A stretch of DNA of 64,000 bases from Chlorobium sp. (GTDB taxonomy: Bacteria > Bacteroidota > Chlorobiia > Chlorobiales > Chlorobiaceae): the NCBI GenBank assembly GCA_005862285.1, contig SZXW01000001.1:62001-126000 (forward strand). Direction: 5' to 3'. The notes below the pieces were generated by a model, which was not told the DNA's origin, searched no databases, and worked only from the letters and a program-made list of their open reading frames with translations. This document shows, one piece after another, positions 19,915 to 30,262 of the stretch; within the stretch, counting starts at the first letter, position 1; every line of letters begins with the position of its first letter. The translations under genes and the position numbers were made by a program.

Positions 19915-21606
19915 TCAAGCCTCGCTTTCGGCAAGGTGTGCTTCTACAAGCTTGCGGCGGAGCACTTTGCCGACCGTTGACTTGGGCAGTGTCGGGGTAA
20001 ATTCGAAATGTTTGGGAACCTTGTATGCCGCAAGGTCTTTCCGGCAATGTTCACGAAGCTCCTCGGCCGTCAGTGAATGGCCCTGGCGCAGGACCACCCA
20101 GGCTTTCACCGCTTCTCCATAGTAGGCATCTGGAACACCGGCGACCCCTACTTCGAACACTGCCGGATGCGCGGCTATGGACTCCTCCACATCGCGCGGC
20201 CAGACCTGGAAACCGCTTGCCTTGATGACATCTTTCTTGCGGTCCACTATAAAGAGATATCCGTCTTCGTCAAGATAGCCGAGATCGCCTGTATAAAGCC
20301 ATCCGTCGCGGAGAACAAGGGCTGTCTCCTCGGGATGCTGCCAGTACTCCTTCATGAGCTGCGGAGCCCGCATGACGATTTCCCCGATTTCAAGATCGGG
20401 AAGAACATCGAGACCTTTTTCCGATTCGACGATCCTCACCTCTACATCAGGCAGCGGAACACCGACCGAGCCATGCTTGTAGGTACCCAGGATAGGGGTG
20501 AACACCGATGCAAGCGATGATTCGGTAAGACTGTACGCATCGATGATCCTGCCTCCTGTCAGTTCTTCAAAACGTCTCTTCGTTTCGAGCATGAGCGGGG
20601 CCGCGCCGGAAACACTCAGCTTCACCGATTTCAGGATCGTATTGTCACGTTTGACCCTCGGATGGTTGATCAGAGCTGAAAAGAGTGTCGGAACACCCGG
20701 AAGCACCGCCGGTTTGAGGGTCTTGATGGTATGCAGCAGGTCGTCGATATCCTTCGGATTCGGAATGACTGCGAGCGGAAAACGTTCGATAATCGCTGCG
20801 GTCAGGATCCCTGCCTGGGCATAGACATGGAAGAGCGGAAGGTTGAGAAGAATGATGTCTTTTTCCTTTTCGAGGATCACCTTGAACCAGCTTGCGATCT
20901 GCAAGCCGGTAATCACCATGTTCTGATGGGTGATGACCACACACTTGGGGTTACCTGTCGTGCCTCCGGAAAAAAGAAATATCGCCGGAGCGTCATGACG
21001 AACGTTCGGCGACATCGATTCCGCCGATGAATGGGCCGATATAAGCTCCTGCAGCCAGAAATCCCCTTTCCGCAGCTTTATCCGGTGCCCGTCCTTTTTT
21101 TCCTTGAACAGCGAAAAAAGAACCTTGTTTGTCGTAGACAGGTACTCCTTGATGCTGGTTGCGATAACCCTCGTAACCCTTGAATCCGGCTGCACTCTCT
21201 TTAATTTTTCATAAAAGGGGGTGAGAACGATCGCAATCTCGGCACCGCACTCGTTCAACGCGTATTCAAGTTCGTTTTCCGTATAGAGCGGATTCACCGG
21301 AACGGCAATTGCTCCTGCCTTCCAGATTGCTAATTCGCATATGATCATCTGGGGAGAGTTGGGCATCAGCATTACGACTCGGTCGCCTTTTCCGACACCG
21401 AGGTCCAGCAGAGCACAAGTCAGAGCATTGCTCTTCCTTTCAAGTTCGCCATATGAAACGGTTGCACCCTTGAAAAAAAGTGCCGGACGTTCAGGATGCT
21501 CCTGGGCGTTCCTGCGCACGAAGTGAGTGAGGCTCTCTTCGGGATAAGGTGCAAGTGAATGAGGAACGTTTTTATCGTAGTGCTTGATCCAGGGTTTTTC
21601 TGACAT
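19915..21606 (-). CDS. fadD: Long-chain fatty-acid-CoA ligase
   Basis: AMP-forming ligase that activates fatty acids to acyl-CoA. ANL-superfamily motifs: A3 FLFSGGTTGNPKCVVITH (the usual Gly after PK is Cys here), A5 DAYSLTESS, A7 GWLYTGDLGYLDEDGYL, A8 IVDRKKDVIKASGFQVWP and the A10 catalytic Lys near KSTVGKVLRRKL. 563 residues from ATG 21606; a TTG two codons upstream is less likely. Starts 62 bases behind bioA and may be read through from the biotin operon, since I see no terminator between them. Confidence 0.92.
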   Translation of the reverse strand: MSEKPWIKHYDKNVPHSLAPYPEESLTHFVRRNAQEHPERPALFFKGATVSYGELERKSNALTCALLDLGVGKGDRVVMLMPNSPQMIICELAIWKAGAIAVPVNPLYTENELEYALNECGAEIAIVLTPFYEKLKRVQPDSRVTRVIATSIKEYLSTTNKVLFSLFKEKKDGHRIKLRKGDFWLQELISAHSSAESMSPNVRHDAPAIFLFSGGTTGNPKCVVITHQNMVITGLQIASWFKVILEKEKDIILLNLPLFHVYAQAGILTAAIIERFPLAVIPNPKDIDDLLHTIKTLKPAVLPGVPTLFSALINHPRVKRDNTILKSVKLSVSGAAPLMLETKRRFEELTGGRIIDAYSLTESSLASVFTPILGTYKHGSVGVPLPDVEVRIVESEKGLDVLPDLEIGEIVMRAPQLMKEYWQHPEETALVLRDGWLYTGDLGYLDEDGYLFIVDRKKDVIKASGFQVWPRDVEESIAAHPAVFEVGVAGVPDAYYGEAVKAWVVLRQGHSLTAEELREHCRKDLAAYKVPKHFEFTPTLPKSTVGKVLRRKLVEAHLAESEA

Positions 21607-21668
21607 ATGCAACCAGCGGGATAATTAACGGATTAAACTGTATTGTACGTTCTTCAAGATAAAAAAAT

Positions 21669-22961
21669 TCAGGCGATTGCATGCACCACATCGCACACCG
21701 CCCTGGTCAATACGCCGAGCTCGGCGTCCTGGATGATAAAGGGCGGCATGAGGTAAACAAGCTTACCGAATGGACGCACCCAGACCCCTTTTTCGACAAA
21801 TGCATACTGGATCGAGACCATATCGACCGGATTACGAAGTTCCACGACGCCGATCGCGCCAAGCACACGGACATCTTCCACCCCGCTGCATGAACGGCAT
21901 GGATCGAGACCGAGACGAAGTCCGGATTCGATGCGTTTTACCGATTCCTGCCAGTCGAATGTTTCAAGCAACCTGATACTCGCAGCCGCAACAGCGCAGG
22001 CGAGAGGGTTGGCCATGAACGTCGGGCCGTGCATGAAGAGACCAGGTTCCCCCGAACATATCACGTCAGCTACCTGGCCCGTCGCAAGCGTCGCGGCAAG
22101 CGTCATATAGCCTCCCGTGAGGGCTTTGCCGACACACATTATATCCGGAACAACGGAGGCATGCTCAAGCGCGAACATTTTACCCGTCCGTCCGAAACCG
22201 GTGGCGATCTCGTCAAAGATCAGGAGCACATCGAACCGGTCGCACAGCTCCCTGAGGCGGGAAAGATACTGCGGCGAGTAAAAACGCATCCCCCCGGCGC
22301 CCTGGACAACCGGCTCGATAATGACGGCGGCGATTTCATGCCGGTGCCGTTCGAGTTTCATGGCAAGATCGGCGATATCGTCATCACCGCAGGGTTCGTC
22401 AAACCTGCATGCAGGGGCCTCGGCAAAGTACTGATCGGGCATGATCCCCCTGAAGAGGCCGTGCATGCCGGTTACCGGGTCACACACCGACATGGCAGCA
22501 AACGTGTCGCCGTGGTATCCTGAACGGACTGTGAGAAGACTTTTCTTTTCGGGCCGGCCAAGGGAAACCCAGTACTGTATCGACATCTTGATGGCAACCT
22601 CGACGGAAACCGAACCGGAATCACTGAAAAAAACCTTCTCGAGTGCATCAGGGACCAGCCCGCAGAGAAGCTTCGCCAGCGTGACCGCAGGCTCATGGGT
22701 GAGCCCTCCGAACATGACGTGACTCATCCGCTGAAGCTGCTCTGCGACAGCATCATTGAGCACAGGATGATTGTACCCGTGTATGGCCGACCACCATGAC
22801 GACATGCCGTCAACAAGCCTGCGCCCGTCCTCGAGCTCGAGAAAAACCTCGTAAGCCCGCCGTACAGGCCAGACCGGAAGGGGATCCGTTACCGAAGCGT
22901 AAGGATGCCAGATATGAAGACGGTCGAAACCGGTATCGATAGTGCCGGAAGGAATCATCAT
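21669..22961 (-). CDS. bioA: Adenosylmethionine-8-amino-7-oxononanoate aminotransferase
   Basis: PLP transaminase that makes DAPA from KAPA using S-adenosylmethionine as amino donor, third-last step of biotin synthesis. [15 protein letters not shown] at the N terminus, [46 protein letters not shown], and the PLP lysine Lys279 in [11 protein letters not shown] are BioA signatures rather than those of lysine-using homologues. Length 430. Last gene of the birA-bioBFGCDA cluster, 36 bases after bioD. Confidence 0.96.
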   Translation of the reverse strand: MMIPSGTIDTGFDRLHIWHPYASVTDPLPVWPVRRAYEVFLELEDGRRLVDGMSSWWSAIHGYNHPVLNDAVAEQLQRMSHVMFGGLTHEPAVTLAKLLCGLVPDALEKVFFSDSGSVSVEVAIKMSIQYWVSLGRPEKKSLLTVRSGYHGDTFAAMSVCDPVTGMHGLFRGIMPDQYFAEAPACRFDEPCGDDDIADLAMKLERHRHEIAAVIIEPVVQGAGGMRFYSPQYLSRLRELCDRFDVLLIFDEIATGFGRTGKMFALEHASVVPDIMCVGKALTGGYMTLAATLATGQVADVICSGEPGLFMHGPTFMANPLACAVAAASIRLLETFDWQESVKRIESGLRLGLDPCRSCSGVEDVRVLGAIGVVELRNPVDMVSIQYAFVEKGVWVRPFGKLVYLMPPFIIQDAELGVLTRAVCDVVHAIA

Positions 22962-22997
22962 CGAAACAATCGTGGTTGATTGATCAGGAAAACGCGT

Positions 22998-23669
22998 TTA
23001 AAAAAGGCTCCAGATAACTTCATGTTCAAAAACACCGTCCCTCAGGCCGACAACCGGTGCCGAAGAGCCCTCTCTGGCAAGGAAACGGACGATCACATCC
23101 TGTGTATCGCCGGTTATTTCAGGACCGGCATCCTGATAATGGTTGAAGATCACCGCCCTGATGGCAATACCCCTTTTCATGCATGATTCAATCGACAGAA
23201 GGGTATGATTGATGCTTCCGAGCCTTGGCACCGTTACAAGGATCACTCCGTATCCGGCATCCCTGAGATAATCGGCAAAGAGCAGATCGGGAGTGAGAGG
23301 CACCAGGAGCCCGCCGGCCCCTTCGAGAAGCACGATCTCGTAGTTGCGCTGCAGGGTGAAAGTCATGCGCCTGATACGCATGATGTCGATTTCCGCTCCT
23401 TCCATGCGGGCTGCAAGGTGCGGCGATGCCGGATAGCTGAAGACATAGGGACAGGTGATGCCTTCACTGTCGGCATCCTGCAGACCGGTTCCCATTAGGC
23501 GGCGATGTTCGACGATATCTTCCGGAATACCCGCACAGCCGGTCTGGACTATTTTCTGGGTTATGACCTTCCGGCCTTTTCCAAGCAATCCGGCGGCAAG
23601 CAGTCCGGTGACAAAAGTTTTTCCGATCCCTGTATCGATCCCGGTAACGGCGGTAACGGTTCCTTTCAT
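22998..23669 (-). CDS. bioD: Dethiobiotin synthetase
   Basis: ATP-dependent carboxylation and ring closure of DAPA to dethiobiotin. From ATG 23669 the protein has 223 residues and begins MKGTVTAVTGIDTGIGKT, with the Walker A P-loop at 10-18. LLEGAGGLLVPL is the second conserved segment. The ATG overlaps the bioC stop by 4 bases (ATGA), which fixes the start; the open frame extends further upstream inside bioC without meaning. Confidence 0.95.
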   Translation of the reverse strand: MKGTVTAVTGIDTGIGKTFVTGLLAAGLLGKGRKVITQKIVQTGCAGIPEDIVEHRRLMGTGLQDADSEGITCPYVFSYPASPHLAARMEGAEIDIMRIRRMTFTLQRNYEIVLLEGAGGLLVPLTPDLLFADYLRDAGYGVILVTVPRLGSINHTLLSIESCMKRGIAIRAVIFNHYQDAGPEITGDTQDVIVRFLAREGSSAPVVGLRDGVFEHEVIWSLF

Positions 23670-24448
23670 GACATCTTTTTTTTCAGGCAGCAGTAAACCG
23701 GATGGTAGGTGAGCGAAACGCCGCTCCCGGATGCAAATCGCTGCCGGTAGCTTTCGAGAAAATTCATATACCGGCTTTTTGTCCACAACCGCCGGGTAAT
23801 GCCGTTGACCCCAGTCTCGCGTATATGACGCAACGCCAATTCCGGTGTGCTGAATTCAAGCACAATTTCTTCCTCACGGCTCTCCACAAGCTCGAAATAC
23901 CTGCCGGCAAGCCGTTCAAGCTCCTCGAGGGAACGATAGGCAAGCCCGACGTTCTCGATATTTGCAATTTCACGCATGTTCGACGGGCCGAAAGAACTGA
24001 ATGCAAGCAACCCTCCGGGCCTGATACAGCGGGAAATCCTGTTGAACAAACCGTCGAGGTCCTGAAGCCACTGCAGGGTTGCGTTTGATACCACACAATC
24101 GAGTTCTGACGGAAGTGCAGCGCATGACTCGATATCGCCGGCAAAAAAACGGAGTTCAGTGCCGGGAAAATTCCCGATAACGTCATCGAGGAACGGTCGG
24201 CTCTCTTCGACGATATCATTGGCATAATAGAGCTTCACACGGCTTCTTTTCAGCATTTCCGCGGTCAGGGCCCCTGTACCTGAACCCACCTCGAGCACCC
24301 GCTCAAAAAGCCTTCCCGGATGTTCGCGGCATACCATATCCGAAAGCCCGGCAGCCATGGCATTCTGAACCACCGCATGGCGGGCATAGCTTTTGAGGGA
24401 TCTGCGGAAACGTTCCCTGACAAGCCTCTTGTCGATCAGGAAAGGCAT
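23666..24448 (-). CDS. bioC: Malonyl-ACP O-methyltransferase
   Basis: Methylates the free carboxyl of malonyl-ACP so that fatty-acid synthase can extend it to pimeloyl-ACP methyl ester. SAM-binding VLEVGSGTGALTAEML at 51-66, CVVSNATLQWLQD and GGLLAFSSFG are class I methyltransferase and BioC features. Length 260. Overlaps bioG upstream by 13 bases and bioD downstream by 4, so expression is tightly linked. Confidence 0.94.
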   Translation of the reverse strand: MPFLIDKRLVRERFRRSLKSYARHAVVQNAMAAGLSDMVCREHPGRLFERVLEVGSGTGALTAEMLKRSRVKLYYANDIVEESRPFLDDVIGNFPGTELRFFAGDIESCAALPSELDCVVSNATLQWLQDLDGLFNRISRCIRPGGLLAFSSFGPSNMREIANIENVGLAYRSLEELERLAGRYFELVESREEEIVLEFSTPELALRHIRETGVNGITRRLWTKSRYMNFLESYRQRFASGSGVSLTYHPVYCCLKKKMS

Positions 24449-25119
24449 GCAAGCACCTCCGTCAGGTTCCTTAATCGGTTAAAAGGAAAATGTGGCATAC
24501 CGGGAATCACCGTCCGGGGCACCTCCTGCCATGCATTGAGCTGATGCCGTGCAGGAAATACAAGGTCTTTTTCACCGATTATCGCATGGTCGTAATGCCA
24601 TGAAACCGGGCCGGGAAAATCCGCCTCAAGATATTCACGTAAACATTCCAGTTCCTGCATCTGGTCTGCCGTCTCCCGCTCCGGCGATATGGTTTCGAAC
24701 AAAGAGAACGCTTCACCGCCGCCGCACATCCGGCGGTTGAACCGCTGACGGGTTTCGTCGGAGTAGCCGGAGAGCGTGGCATGGAATACCGCAGGGGAGA
24801 TGCCGCTGGTATCGCTCACCGGATTCAGTGTCCCGTTTATGGCTATGGCACGGTCGACGAACGCGGGCACGGCATAACGCGCAGCCCAGACGCCGAATGA
24901 CCAGGCGACCAGCGTTATCCTTCGGTAACGCTGCCTCATCTGTTGAAAATCAGTTTCAGGCAGAAGCGAACGGTAGTCATGGCAGGCAAGGAAATCTCCC
25001 GTGAAGGACTTCCCGCACTCCCCGAAAAGAAATGCCGCGATACGGTGATCCATGCCCCATCCGTTGAAAAACAGCAGCAGTTCATCCGAACCGTCATTTC
25101 TCAGCCATACGGTTTTCAT
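24436..25119 (-). CDS. bioG: Pimeloyl-ACP methyl ester esterase BioG
   Basis: Alpha/beta hydrolase (DUF452/BioG type) that removes the methyl group from pimeloyl-ACP methyl ester, ending the BioC cycle; it replaces E. coli BioH. 227 residues from ATG 25119. LLLFFNGWGMDH near 14-25 gives the oxyanion region, nucleophile Ser74 lies in VAWSFGVWAA, and GMPHFPF near the C terminus holds the catalytic His. The ATG overlaps the bioF stop (ATGA). BioG occurs in several phyla and is one of a set of interchangeable esterases. Confidence 0.9.
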   Translation of the reverse strand: MKTVWLRNDGSDELLLFFNGWGMDHRIAAFLFGECGKSFTGDFLACHDYRSLLPETDFQQMRQRYRRITLVAWSFGVWAARYAVPAFVDRAIAINGTLNPVSDTSGISPAVFHATLSGYSDETRQRFNRRMCGGGEAFSLFETISPERETADQMQELECLREYLEADFPGPVSWHYDHAIIGEKDLVFPARHQLNAWQEVPRTVIPGMPHFPFNRLRNLTEVLACLS

Positions 25120-26288
25120 GAAGCCATCCCCCCGGTAAAAAGTCCGGGAAGCGCCGAGATATCCTCCCATTCGAGGATCGAACGGAGCGACAGCCGGATA
25201 CGGGCACTGTTCGGCGGAACGGTCGGAGGCCGGACGGGGAGGCAGAGAAAACCGGCATCCCTAAGTCTGGCTGCAAGGGAAACCGCCTTTTCATTCGAAC
25301 CGGTGATGACCGGCACGATATGGCTTTCACCCGGAACGTCGAATCCTTCTGCAATGAGGGCATCGCGAAGTTTCGCGGCAAGCTGCAGGAGCTGCTGCCT
25401 TTCTCTCGACATCGAAGACTGTATTTCAAGGGTCAGCAAGCTCCAGCCGAGCACCGCAGGCGGAAGGGCCGTGGTGAAAATGAACGGCCGCATGGTGTTC
25501 GTCAGGTACTCCCTGAAAATGTTGTCCATGACGGCATAGGCGCCGGTCGAGGCAAAGGACTTTCCAAATGTGCCGACAATGATATCGATGTCAGGAACAA
25601 CTCCTGCCGTTTCGCAAAGTCCGAGACCGCGCTCTCCGAACACGCCCGCTCCGTGCGCTTCGTCAACAATGAGGAGCGCATCGTAACGCTTTTTCAGTTC
25701 GACAAGCCGCAAAAGATCGGCAAGATCGCCATCCATGCTGAACACGGATTCGGAAAGGATGAATATCTGCCGGTAACGCCCCGCTGCCGCATCAAGAAGC
25801 TCTTCAAGATGATCGTAATCACGGTGCCTGAAGCGCTGTGAAGAACCTTCGGCAATCTTCATGCCGTCAATGATACTCGCATGATTGAGCCTGTCGCTGA
25901 GCACAAGGTCGTGACGGCCGCACAGAGCCGGAAGGATCCCTATATTGGCATGGTATCCGCTGTTGAACACCATCGCGCTTTCCCTGCCGTACAGAGCGGC
26001 AAGCGCCTCTTCAAGCTCTCCGTATAGCGGATGGTTGCCTGTCAGGAGGCGGGAAGAGGAACTGGTCATGGCATATCCCCTTTCGATGCACTGCTCAAGG
26101 TATCCTGCAAGCAGCGCCCTTTCGTCTCCAAGTCCAAGATAATCGTTCGACGAAAGGTTCACAAGCGGCTTACCTTCCAGCTCGATGTACTTTCCCCGGC
26201 GTGCGGTTACGTGCGGAAGCGTCCTGTAACGGTCCTGCCTGCCGAGCTCTTCGAGCTCGCGTTTAATCCTCTCCCTCAGTTCCTGCAT
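25116..26288 (-). CDS. bioF: 8-amino-7-oxononanoate synthase
   Basis: PLP-dependent decarboxylative condensation of pimeloyl-ACP (or -CoA) with alanine to KAPA. LSSNDYLGLG, SGYHANIGILPAL, DEAHGAGVFGERGLG, and Lys243 in VGTFGKSFASTG are alpha-oxoamine synthase signatures. The ATG at 26288 has a purine-rich GAGGAAGGGA upstream and gives 390 residues; an in-frame GTG at 26306 is inside that Shine-Dalgarno region. Follows bioB after 18 bases. Confidence 0.96.
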   Translation of the reverse strand: MQELRERIKRELEELGRQDRYRTLPHVTARRGKYIELEGKPLVNLSSNDYLGLGDERALLAGYLEQCIERGYAMTSSSSRLLTGNHPLYGELEEALAALYGRESAMVFNSGYHANIGILPALCGRHDLVLSDRLNHASIIDGMKIAEGSSQRFRHRDYDHLEELLDAAAGRYRQIFILSESVFSMDGDLADLLRLVELKKRYDALLIVDEAHGAGVFGERGLGLCETAGVVPDIDIIVGTFGKSFASTGAYAVMDNIFREYLTNTMRPFIFTTALPPAVLGWSLLTLEIQSSMSRERQQLLQLAAKLRDALIAEGFDVPGESHIVPVITGSNEKAVSLAARLRDAGFLCLPVRPPTVPPNSARIRLSLRSILEWEDISALPGLFTGGMAS

Positions 26289-26306
26289 TGCATTTCCCTT
26301 CCTCAC

Positions 26307-27305
26307 TCAGTTGAAACAGGCAATCTGAGCGGTAAATCTGCGGTCCTCGGCAATATCACGCCCCCTCGTGGTAAGATAGCCGCCTGTCAGGAACCCGTTA
26401 GCACCCGACAGCATGAGCAGTCCCTGGAAATCCTTCATGATCGTCTCCCTCCCTGCGGCAAACTTGATGATTTTCGAAGGGTGGGCGAGGCGGCAGATCG
26501 CGAAGGTTTTCACGATGTCCGAAACACATACGGGGTCGTTCCCTGCTAAAGGCGTGCCGTCGATCGGAACAAGGACATTGAGAGGGATAACGGTGACATC
26601 GAGATCCTGCAGTGCGAAAATCATGTCGATCCGCTCGGCCATGGTTTCACCTACCCCCATGATACCTCCGCAGCACACCGAAATATTGTTTTTCCTCAAA
26701 AGTTTTATGGTCTCGATCCGTTCTTCCACACCATGCGTGTCGGCAATGAGTTCCCTGTACCGGTGGGGCGCTACCTGGATATTGATATTGTAGTGCGCTA
26801 TGCCATGACTGGCAAGCGCGGCGGCGGTCTCCTCGCTGAGGACACCGAGCGACGCGCAGACGTTCAGTCCGGGCAGCTCGGCATGCAGCCTGTCGATCAT
26901 GTCAAGCACCCGCTGAAACTCGCTGTTGATTCGCTTGTATCCATATCCGCTGGTCACGATGCCGAAATGCGATACACCTTCAGCGACAGAATGGCGGGCC
27001 TCGATAAGCACGGACTCTTCGTTGACGAGATCGTAAACCTCGATATTCGAATTGTTGTGCCGCGACTGGGCGCAGAACCTGCAGTTCTCGGCGCAAACAC
27101 CGGATTTTGCATTCATGATGGAACAGGCGTGCATCGTTCCGATTTCGGAAGCGTACCTGTTTTTTACCCTGTTTGCCGCCGAGGCAAGGTCGAGCACGAA
27201 CTCTCCCGGCAGTTCCGCAAGCCTCTGTGCATCTTCCCTGCTTATGGGTTCACCGGTTTCAAGTACACGGTATGCTGGTGAAAGTAAAGTATGTATCTGG
27301 TTCAT
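26307..27305 (-). CDS. bioB: Biotin synthase
   Basis: Radical SAM enzyme that inserts sulfur into dethiobiotin. The [4Fe-4S] motif [11 protein letters not shown] has Cys71, Cys75 and Cys78; [28 protein letters not shown] and [13 protein letters not shown] complete the family pattern including the auxiliary [2Fe-2S] cluster residues. Length 332. Second gene of the operon, 14 bases after birA. Confidence 0.97.
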   Translation of the reverse strand: MNQIHTLLSPAYRVLETGEPISREDAQRLAELPGEFVLDLASAANRVKNRYASEIGTMHACSIMNAKSGVCAENCRFCAQSRHNNSNIEVYDLVNEESVLIEARHSVAEGVSHFGIVTSGYGYKRINSEFQRVLDMIDRLHAELPGLNVCASLGVLSEETAAALASHGIAHYNINIQVAPHRYRELIADTHGVEERIETIKLLRKNNISVCCGGIMGVGETMAERIDMIFALQDLDVTVIPLNVLVPIDGTPLAGNDPVCVSDIVKTFAICRLAHPSKIIKFAAGRETIMKDFQGLLMLSGANGFLTGGYLTTRGRDIAEDRRFTAQIACFN

Positions 27306-27319
27306 TGAAATTCCTCGTA

Positions 27320-28306
27320 TCAGGTTGGTTCTTTTCTGAGATGGGCTTCCCCCGAAGAGACAAGTATGCTGCGGCCGTCGGCGCCGACAAGCTTCAGTTC
27401 CCCTCCGGGAGCTATTCCGTTCACCGTTCCCCGTATTGACTGCCTGAACTGCTCGACGGTCACGTCCCTGGAGAGCAGAAAAGAATGCTCTTCGAGATAG
27501 GGAACGATGAACGAAAGATCAGCCGTTCCAAGCCATTCGTCAAATAGCGGCTCAAAATGGTTGAGCACATCCGCAAGCAGATGCGCCCTCGAAACGGAGC
27601 TGCCGGACTCATTGGCGAGCGAAGTCGCCAGATGCCGGAGCTCGGGAGAAAAAACGGACTGGTTCACGTTGATGCCTACACCTACAATAACGAAATGCGT
27701 GAGATCGGGCTCCGACTGCATTTCACACAGGACACCGCATACTTTCCTGCCGCCGATGAGAATATCGTTGGGCCATTTGACCTTCGGCTGAATACCGGGA
27801 ACATGGCTGCCCAGAGCCCGATGAATTGCCGCAGCGACAAGCAGCGTCAGCTGCGGAACCCGGAGCGAAGGAACAGCAGGACGGAGAACGAACGAAAAAT
27901 AGAGGTTCACACCGGGAGGAGAGTACCAGCTCCTTCCCATCCTGCCCCTGCCGCCTGACTGGGAATCGGCCACGACGAGCGACCCTTCAGGAGCACCTTC
28001 CTGGGCAAGGCCCTTGGCAAGAGTGTTGGTGGATGAAGCCTCCGGATGATAGGAAAAATATTTTCCGATCCGTCCGGTGTTGAGGAACATACCTACCTCT
28101 GCCTCCACGGGCCTTCCGCTTAGTCCTGCCAAACGATACCCTCTGCCGGTAACGGCGTCGATCCGGTATCCCTCCTCCCTCAGCAGCTCTATATGCTTCC
28201 AAACGGCGCTGCGGGTTATCGAGAACTCCCGGCACAGTTTTTCACCGGACACAAATCCCCCTGCACTGGTGAGGGAATGAAAAATTCCGGTTGTGACACT
28301 GTTCAT
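27320..28306 (-). CDS. birA: Bifunctional biotin-protein ligase / biotin operon repressor
   Basis: 328 residues. N-terminal winged helix (about 1-60, [20 protein letters not shown] is the recognition helix) shows it is the DNA-binding form. The catalytic domain has the biotinyl-AMP loop GRGRMGRSW at 119-127 and KVKWPNDI at 175-182. It attaches biotin to carboxylase carrier domains and, as holo-repressor, should bind the operator found 37 bases upstream of its own ATG. The frame is open far upstream but homology begins at ATG 28306. First gene of the biotin operon. Confidence 0.95.
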   Translation of the reverse strand: MNSVTTGIFHSLTSAGGFVSGEKLCREFSITRSAVWKHIELLREEGYRIDAVTGRGYRLAGLSGRPVEAEVGMFLNTGRIGKYFSYHPEASSTNTLAKGLAQEGAPEGSLVVADSQSGGRGRMGRSWYSPPGVNLYFSFVLRPAVPSLRVPQLTLLVAAAIHRALGSHVPGIQPKVKWPNDILIGGRKVCGVLCEMQSEPDLTHFVIVGVGINVNQSVFSPELRHLATSLANESGSSVSRAHLLADVLNHFEPLFDEWLGTADLSFIVPYLEEHSFLLSRDVTVEQFRQSIRGTVNGIAPGGELKLVGADGRSILVSSGEAHLRKEPT

Positions 28307-28342
28307 TGTTCCTGAAAAAACTTCGGTATAAGACACTAAAAA

Positions 28343-28374
28343 TTGTAAACCGGAATTTATAGCGAGGTTGACAA
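28343..28374 (-). promoter_or_regulatory. BirA operator overlapping a probable birA promoter
   Basis: Inverted half-sites TTGTAAACC (28343-28351) and GGTTGACAA (28366-28374) separated by 14 bases match the known bacterial BirA box (TTGTAAACC, 14-16 bases, GGTTTACAA) with a single change. On the minus strand a -10-like TATAAA (28361-28356) lies inside the spacer and a -35-like TTGCAT (28382-28377) just upstream, 15 bases apart. Binding here would block transcription of birA-bioBFGCDA. Confidence 0.9.
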
Positions 28375-28382
28375 CTATGCAA

Positions 28383-28407
28383 TAAAAAAAGCACGCAAAA
28401 CCGTGCT
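28383..28407 (-). terminator. Rho-independent terminator after the amidase gene
   Basis: Stem AGCACG/CGTGCT (28402-28407 with 28390-28395, minus strand) and a run of seven U (28389-28383). It separates the amidase gene from the birA promoter immediately downstream. Confidence 0.85.
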
Positions 28408-28430
28408 CCCTGTTACTGGAAACGACTCTT

Positions 28431-30167
28431 TCACCTCTGCTCCATGGCCGACATTGTAGATGAATCGTAATTCCGGCGGTAAGCCTGGATTCCCTTGAAA
28501 ATCGCGTATGCAATCTTCGTCTGATCCTCGCGGTTGCGCAGATGTTCCTCTTCGTTCGGATTCGAAAGATATCCCACCTCGACCAGGGCGCTCGGCATGG
28601 AAGGGGTCCAGAGCACCATGAAACCGGCCTGGCGCACCCCGCGGGCGGTGTTGAAAGAGTGCGGTTCGTCGGGTTTGAGAATATCCTGGGAAAGAATCGT
28701 CGACTGCTTGACAAAAGCGCTCTGCGCCATACTGCTCATGATGAGGTATTCCTCTGAAAATCCCTTGTACTGTTCCTTGTAGTCGGACTCCTGCCGGATA
28801 ACGGCGTTTTCCATCATAGCCACGGCAAGGGAGGCCTGTGTTTTATGGGGACCCAGAATATATACCTCGGAACCATGTGCCGACGCGTTCGGGCTCGAAT
28901 TGCAGTGCACACTGACAAAGAGCTTGCCGCTGCTGCGGTTGGCAATCCTTCCCCGCTCGTGCAGGGGAATGAAAGTGTCGTCATTCCTCGTGTAGACGAC
29001 CCTGACGTCCGGCCAAGCCTGTCTTATGAAATTACCGAGATCGTGTACGATATTGATCACGACATCCTTTTCTCTGGTCCCGGTCACGCCTATCGCTCCC
29101 GGATCCTTGCCGCCATGTCCTGCATCGAGCACAATGGTATTGATTTTCCACTTTTCAATATCACGGCTTATCACCTTTTCGATCTGCCGGGCTTTCTCGG
29201 ATCTGTGAATTTCTTCAACATTGACATCGTTCCGGATATAGATCATATACCGGCTGTTTTTTTCATCCCGCTGCAGTTCGACCGATTTTATAATAAATGA
29301 CCTGTTGTCAAGCGCTATGGTAAACTGCATTCCGGCGTCTTCGAACTTTTTCGGCGTTATCGATCGGACTACCCCGCCGCTGTAGATTTTCGACAATGCT
29401 TGGACATCGCATGATGCTTTTTCCAGGGACAGATAGGCATAGCCCTGTTCATCGGGTTTCAGAAGAGATGCCTCCGTCAATGCACCGGAAACCTGAAGCA
29501 TGATAATCGCACCGTTTGCACGGTTTTCAACTTCGATACCCTTTATGAAGGTTTCTCCTGAAACTGCTGTTGGATTGTTTCCCTCCGCGGTAAGCGGAAC
29601 CTGTTCCTCACTGCCTACGATCCCGGTTGCCTCGGCTTTACCGGAAAACCGGCGGGTGTCAAAACGGGCGTTTATTTTTTCCGGCGTTTTCGTATATGTT
29701 ATCTCTCTGTCAAGCCAGAGTTCGAAAAGCCTGCAGGCATCTGCAACCGGCAGGTAGATTCCTGACTGCCGCTCAACCATTGGCGAACGAAGCTGAATGA
29801 CCCTCCGGGGAAGCTGGGTGTCCCTGGATACAATACGGGCAAAGTTATTTCCGGCAAGGACCGTGCACAAGCTCCCGGGATTCCCCATTCCTTCCTCGAT
29901 GACAAAGGAACCTTTCTCCCTGCGCGAGCTCAGGCGTAACGATCTTACCATGGATTCAAGATCGACAAAAAGCCTACCGTCATTTCTTATGGAAAGCACA
30001 TGGATTACATAACCCTGGTTGTTTCCCGTGGAGACTACCACTGGGACGGTTATCCTTGCCGACGGATCAGGAAGCGCCGCATTTGAAGAACAGAAAGGAT
30101 ATACCGGCAGGATCAGCAGCAGCAGCACGAATAAATGATATCGCACAGAAAACAGAACGTTGGGCAT
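28431..30167 (-). CDS. Exported N-acetylmuramoyl-L-alanine amidase (AmiC-like)
   Basis: Zinc amidase that cuts the stem peptide from MurNAc in the periplasm, usually during cell separation. Residues 1-31 are a signal peptide. About 40-330 hold an AMIN-like and linker region; the Amidase_3 catalytic domain begins near 345 with IVLDAGHGGKDPGAIG (first Zn ligand His), followed by LFVSVHCNSSPN and the catalytic Glu in ALVEVGYLSNP. The domain has a long insertion typical of autoinhibited AmiA/C-type enzymes. 578 residues. Divergent from topA. Confidence 0.92.
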   Translation of the reverse strand: MPNVLFSVRYHLFVLLLLILPVYPFCSSNAALPDPSARITVPVVVSTGNNQGYVIHVLSIRNDGRLFVDLESMVRSLRLSSRREKGSFVIEEGMGNPGSLCTVLAGNNFARIVSRDTQLPRRVIQLRSPMVERQSGIYLPVADACRLFELWLDREITYTKTPEKINARFDTRRFSGKAEATGIVGSEEQVPLTAEGNNPTAVSGETFIKGIEVENRANGAIIMLQVSGALTEASLLKPDEQGYAYLSLEKASCDVQALSKIYSGGVVRSITPKKFEDAGMQFTIALDNRSFIIKSVELQRDEKNSRYMIYIRNDVNVEEIHRSEKARQIEKVISRDIEKWKINTIVLDAGHGGKDPGAIGVTGTREKDVVINIVHDLGNFIRQAWPDVRVVYTRNDDTFIPLHERGRIANRSSGKLFVSVHCNSSPNASAHGSEVYILGPHKTQASLAVAMMENAVIRQESDYKEQYKGFSEEYLIMSSMAQSAFVKQSTILSQDILKPDEPHSFNTARGVRQAGFMVLWTPSMPSALVEVGYLSNPNEEEHLRNREDQTKIAYAIFKGIQAYRRNYDSSTMSAMEQR

Positions 30168-30262
30168 AAGTGTCGAATGCTTTTAGTATTCCAGGGTATT
30201 GCAGGACATAAACATGGGTGCTTCACCGTTAAAAATACATTTTTTTGCTGTGACTCAACGGC

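Noticed and set aside
28307-28714. Upstream extension of the birA frame
   Set aside because: It would run through the BirA operator, the promoter and the amidase terminator; homology begins at 28306.
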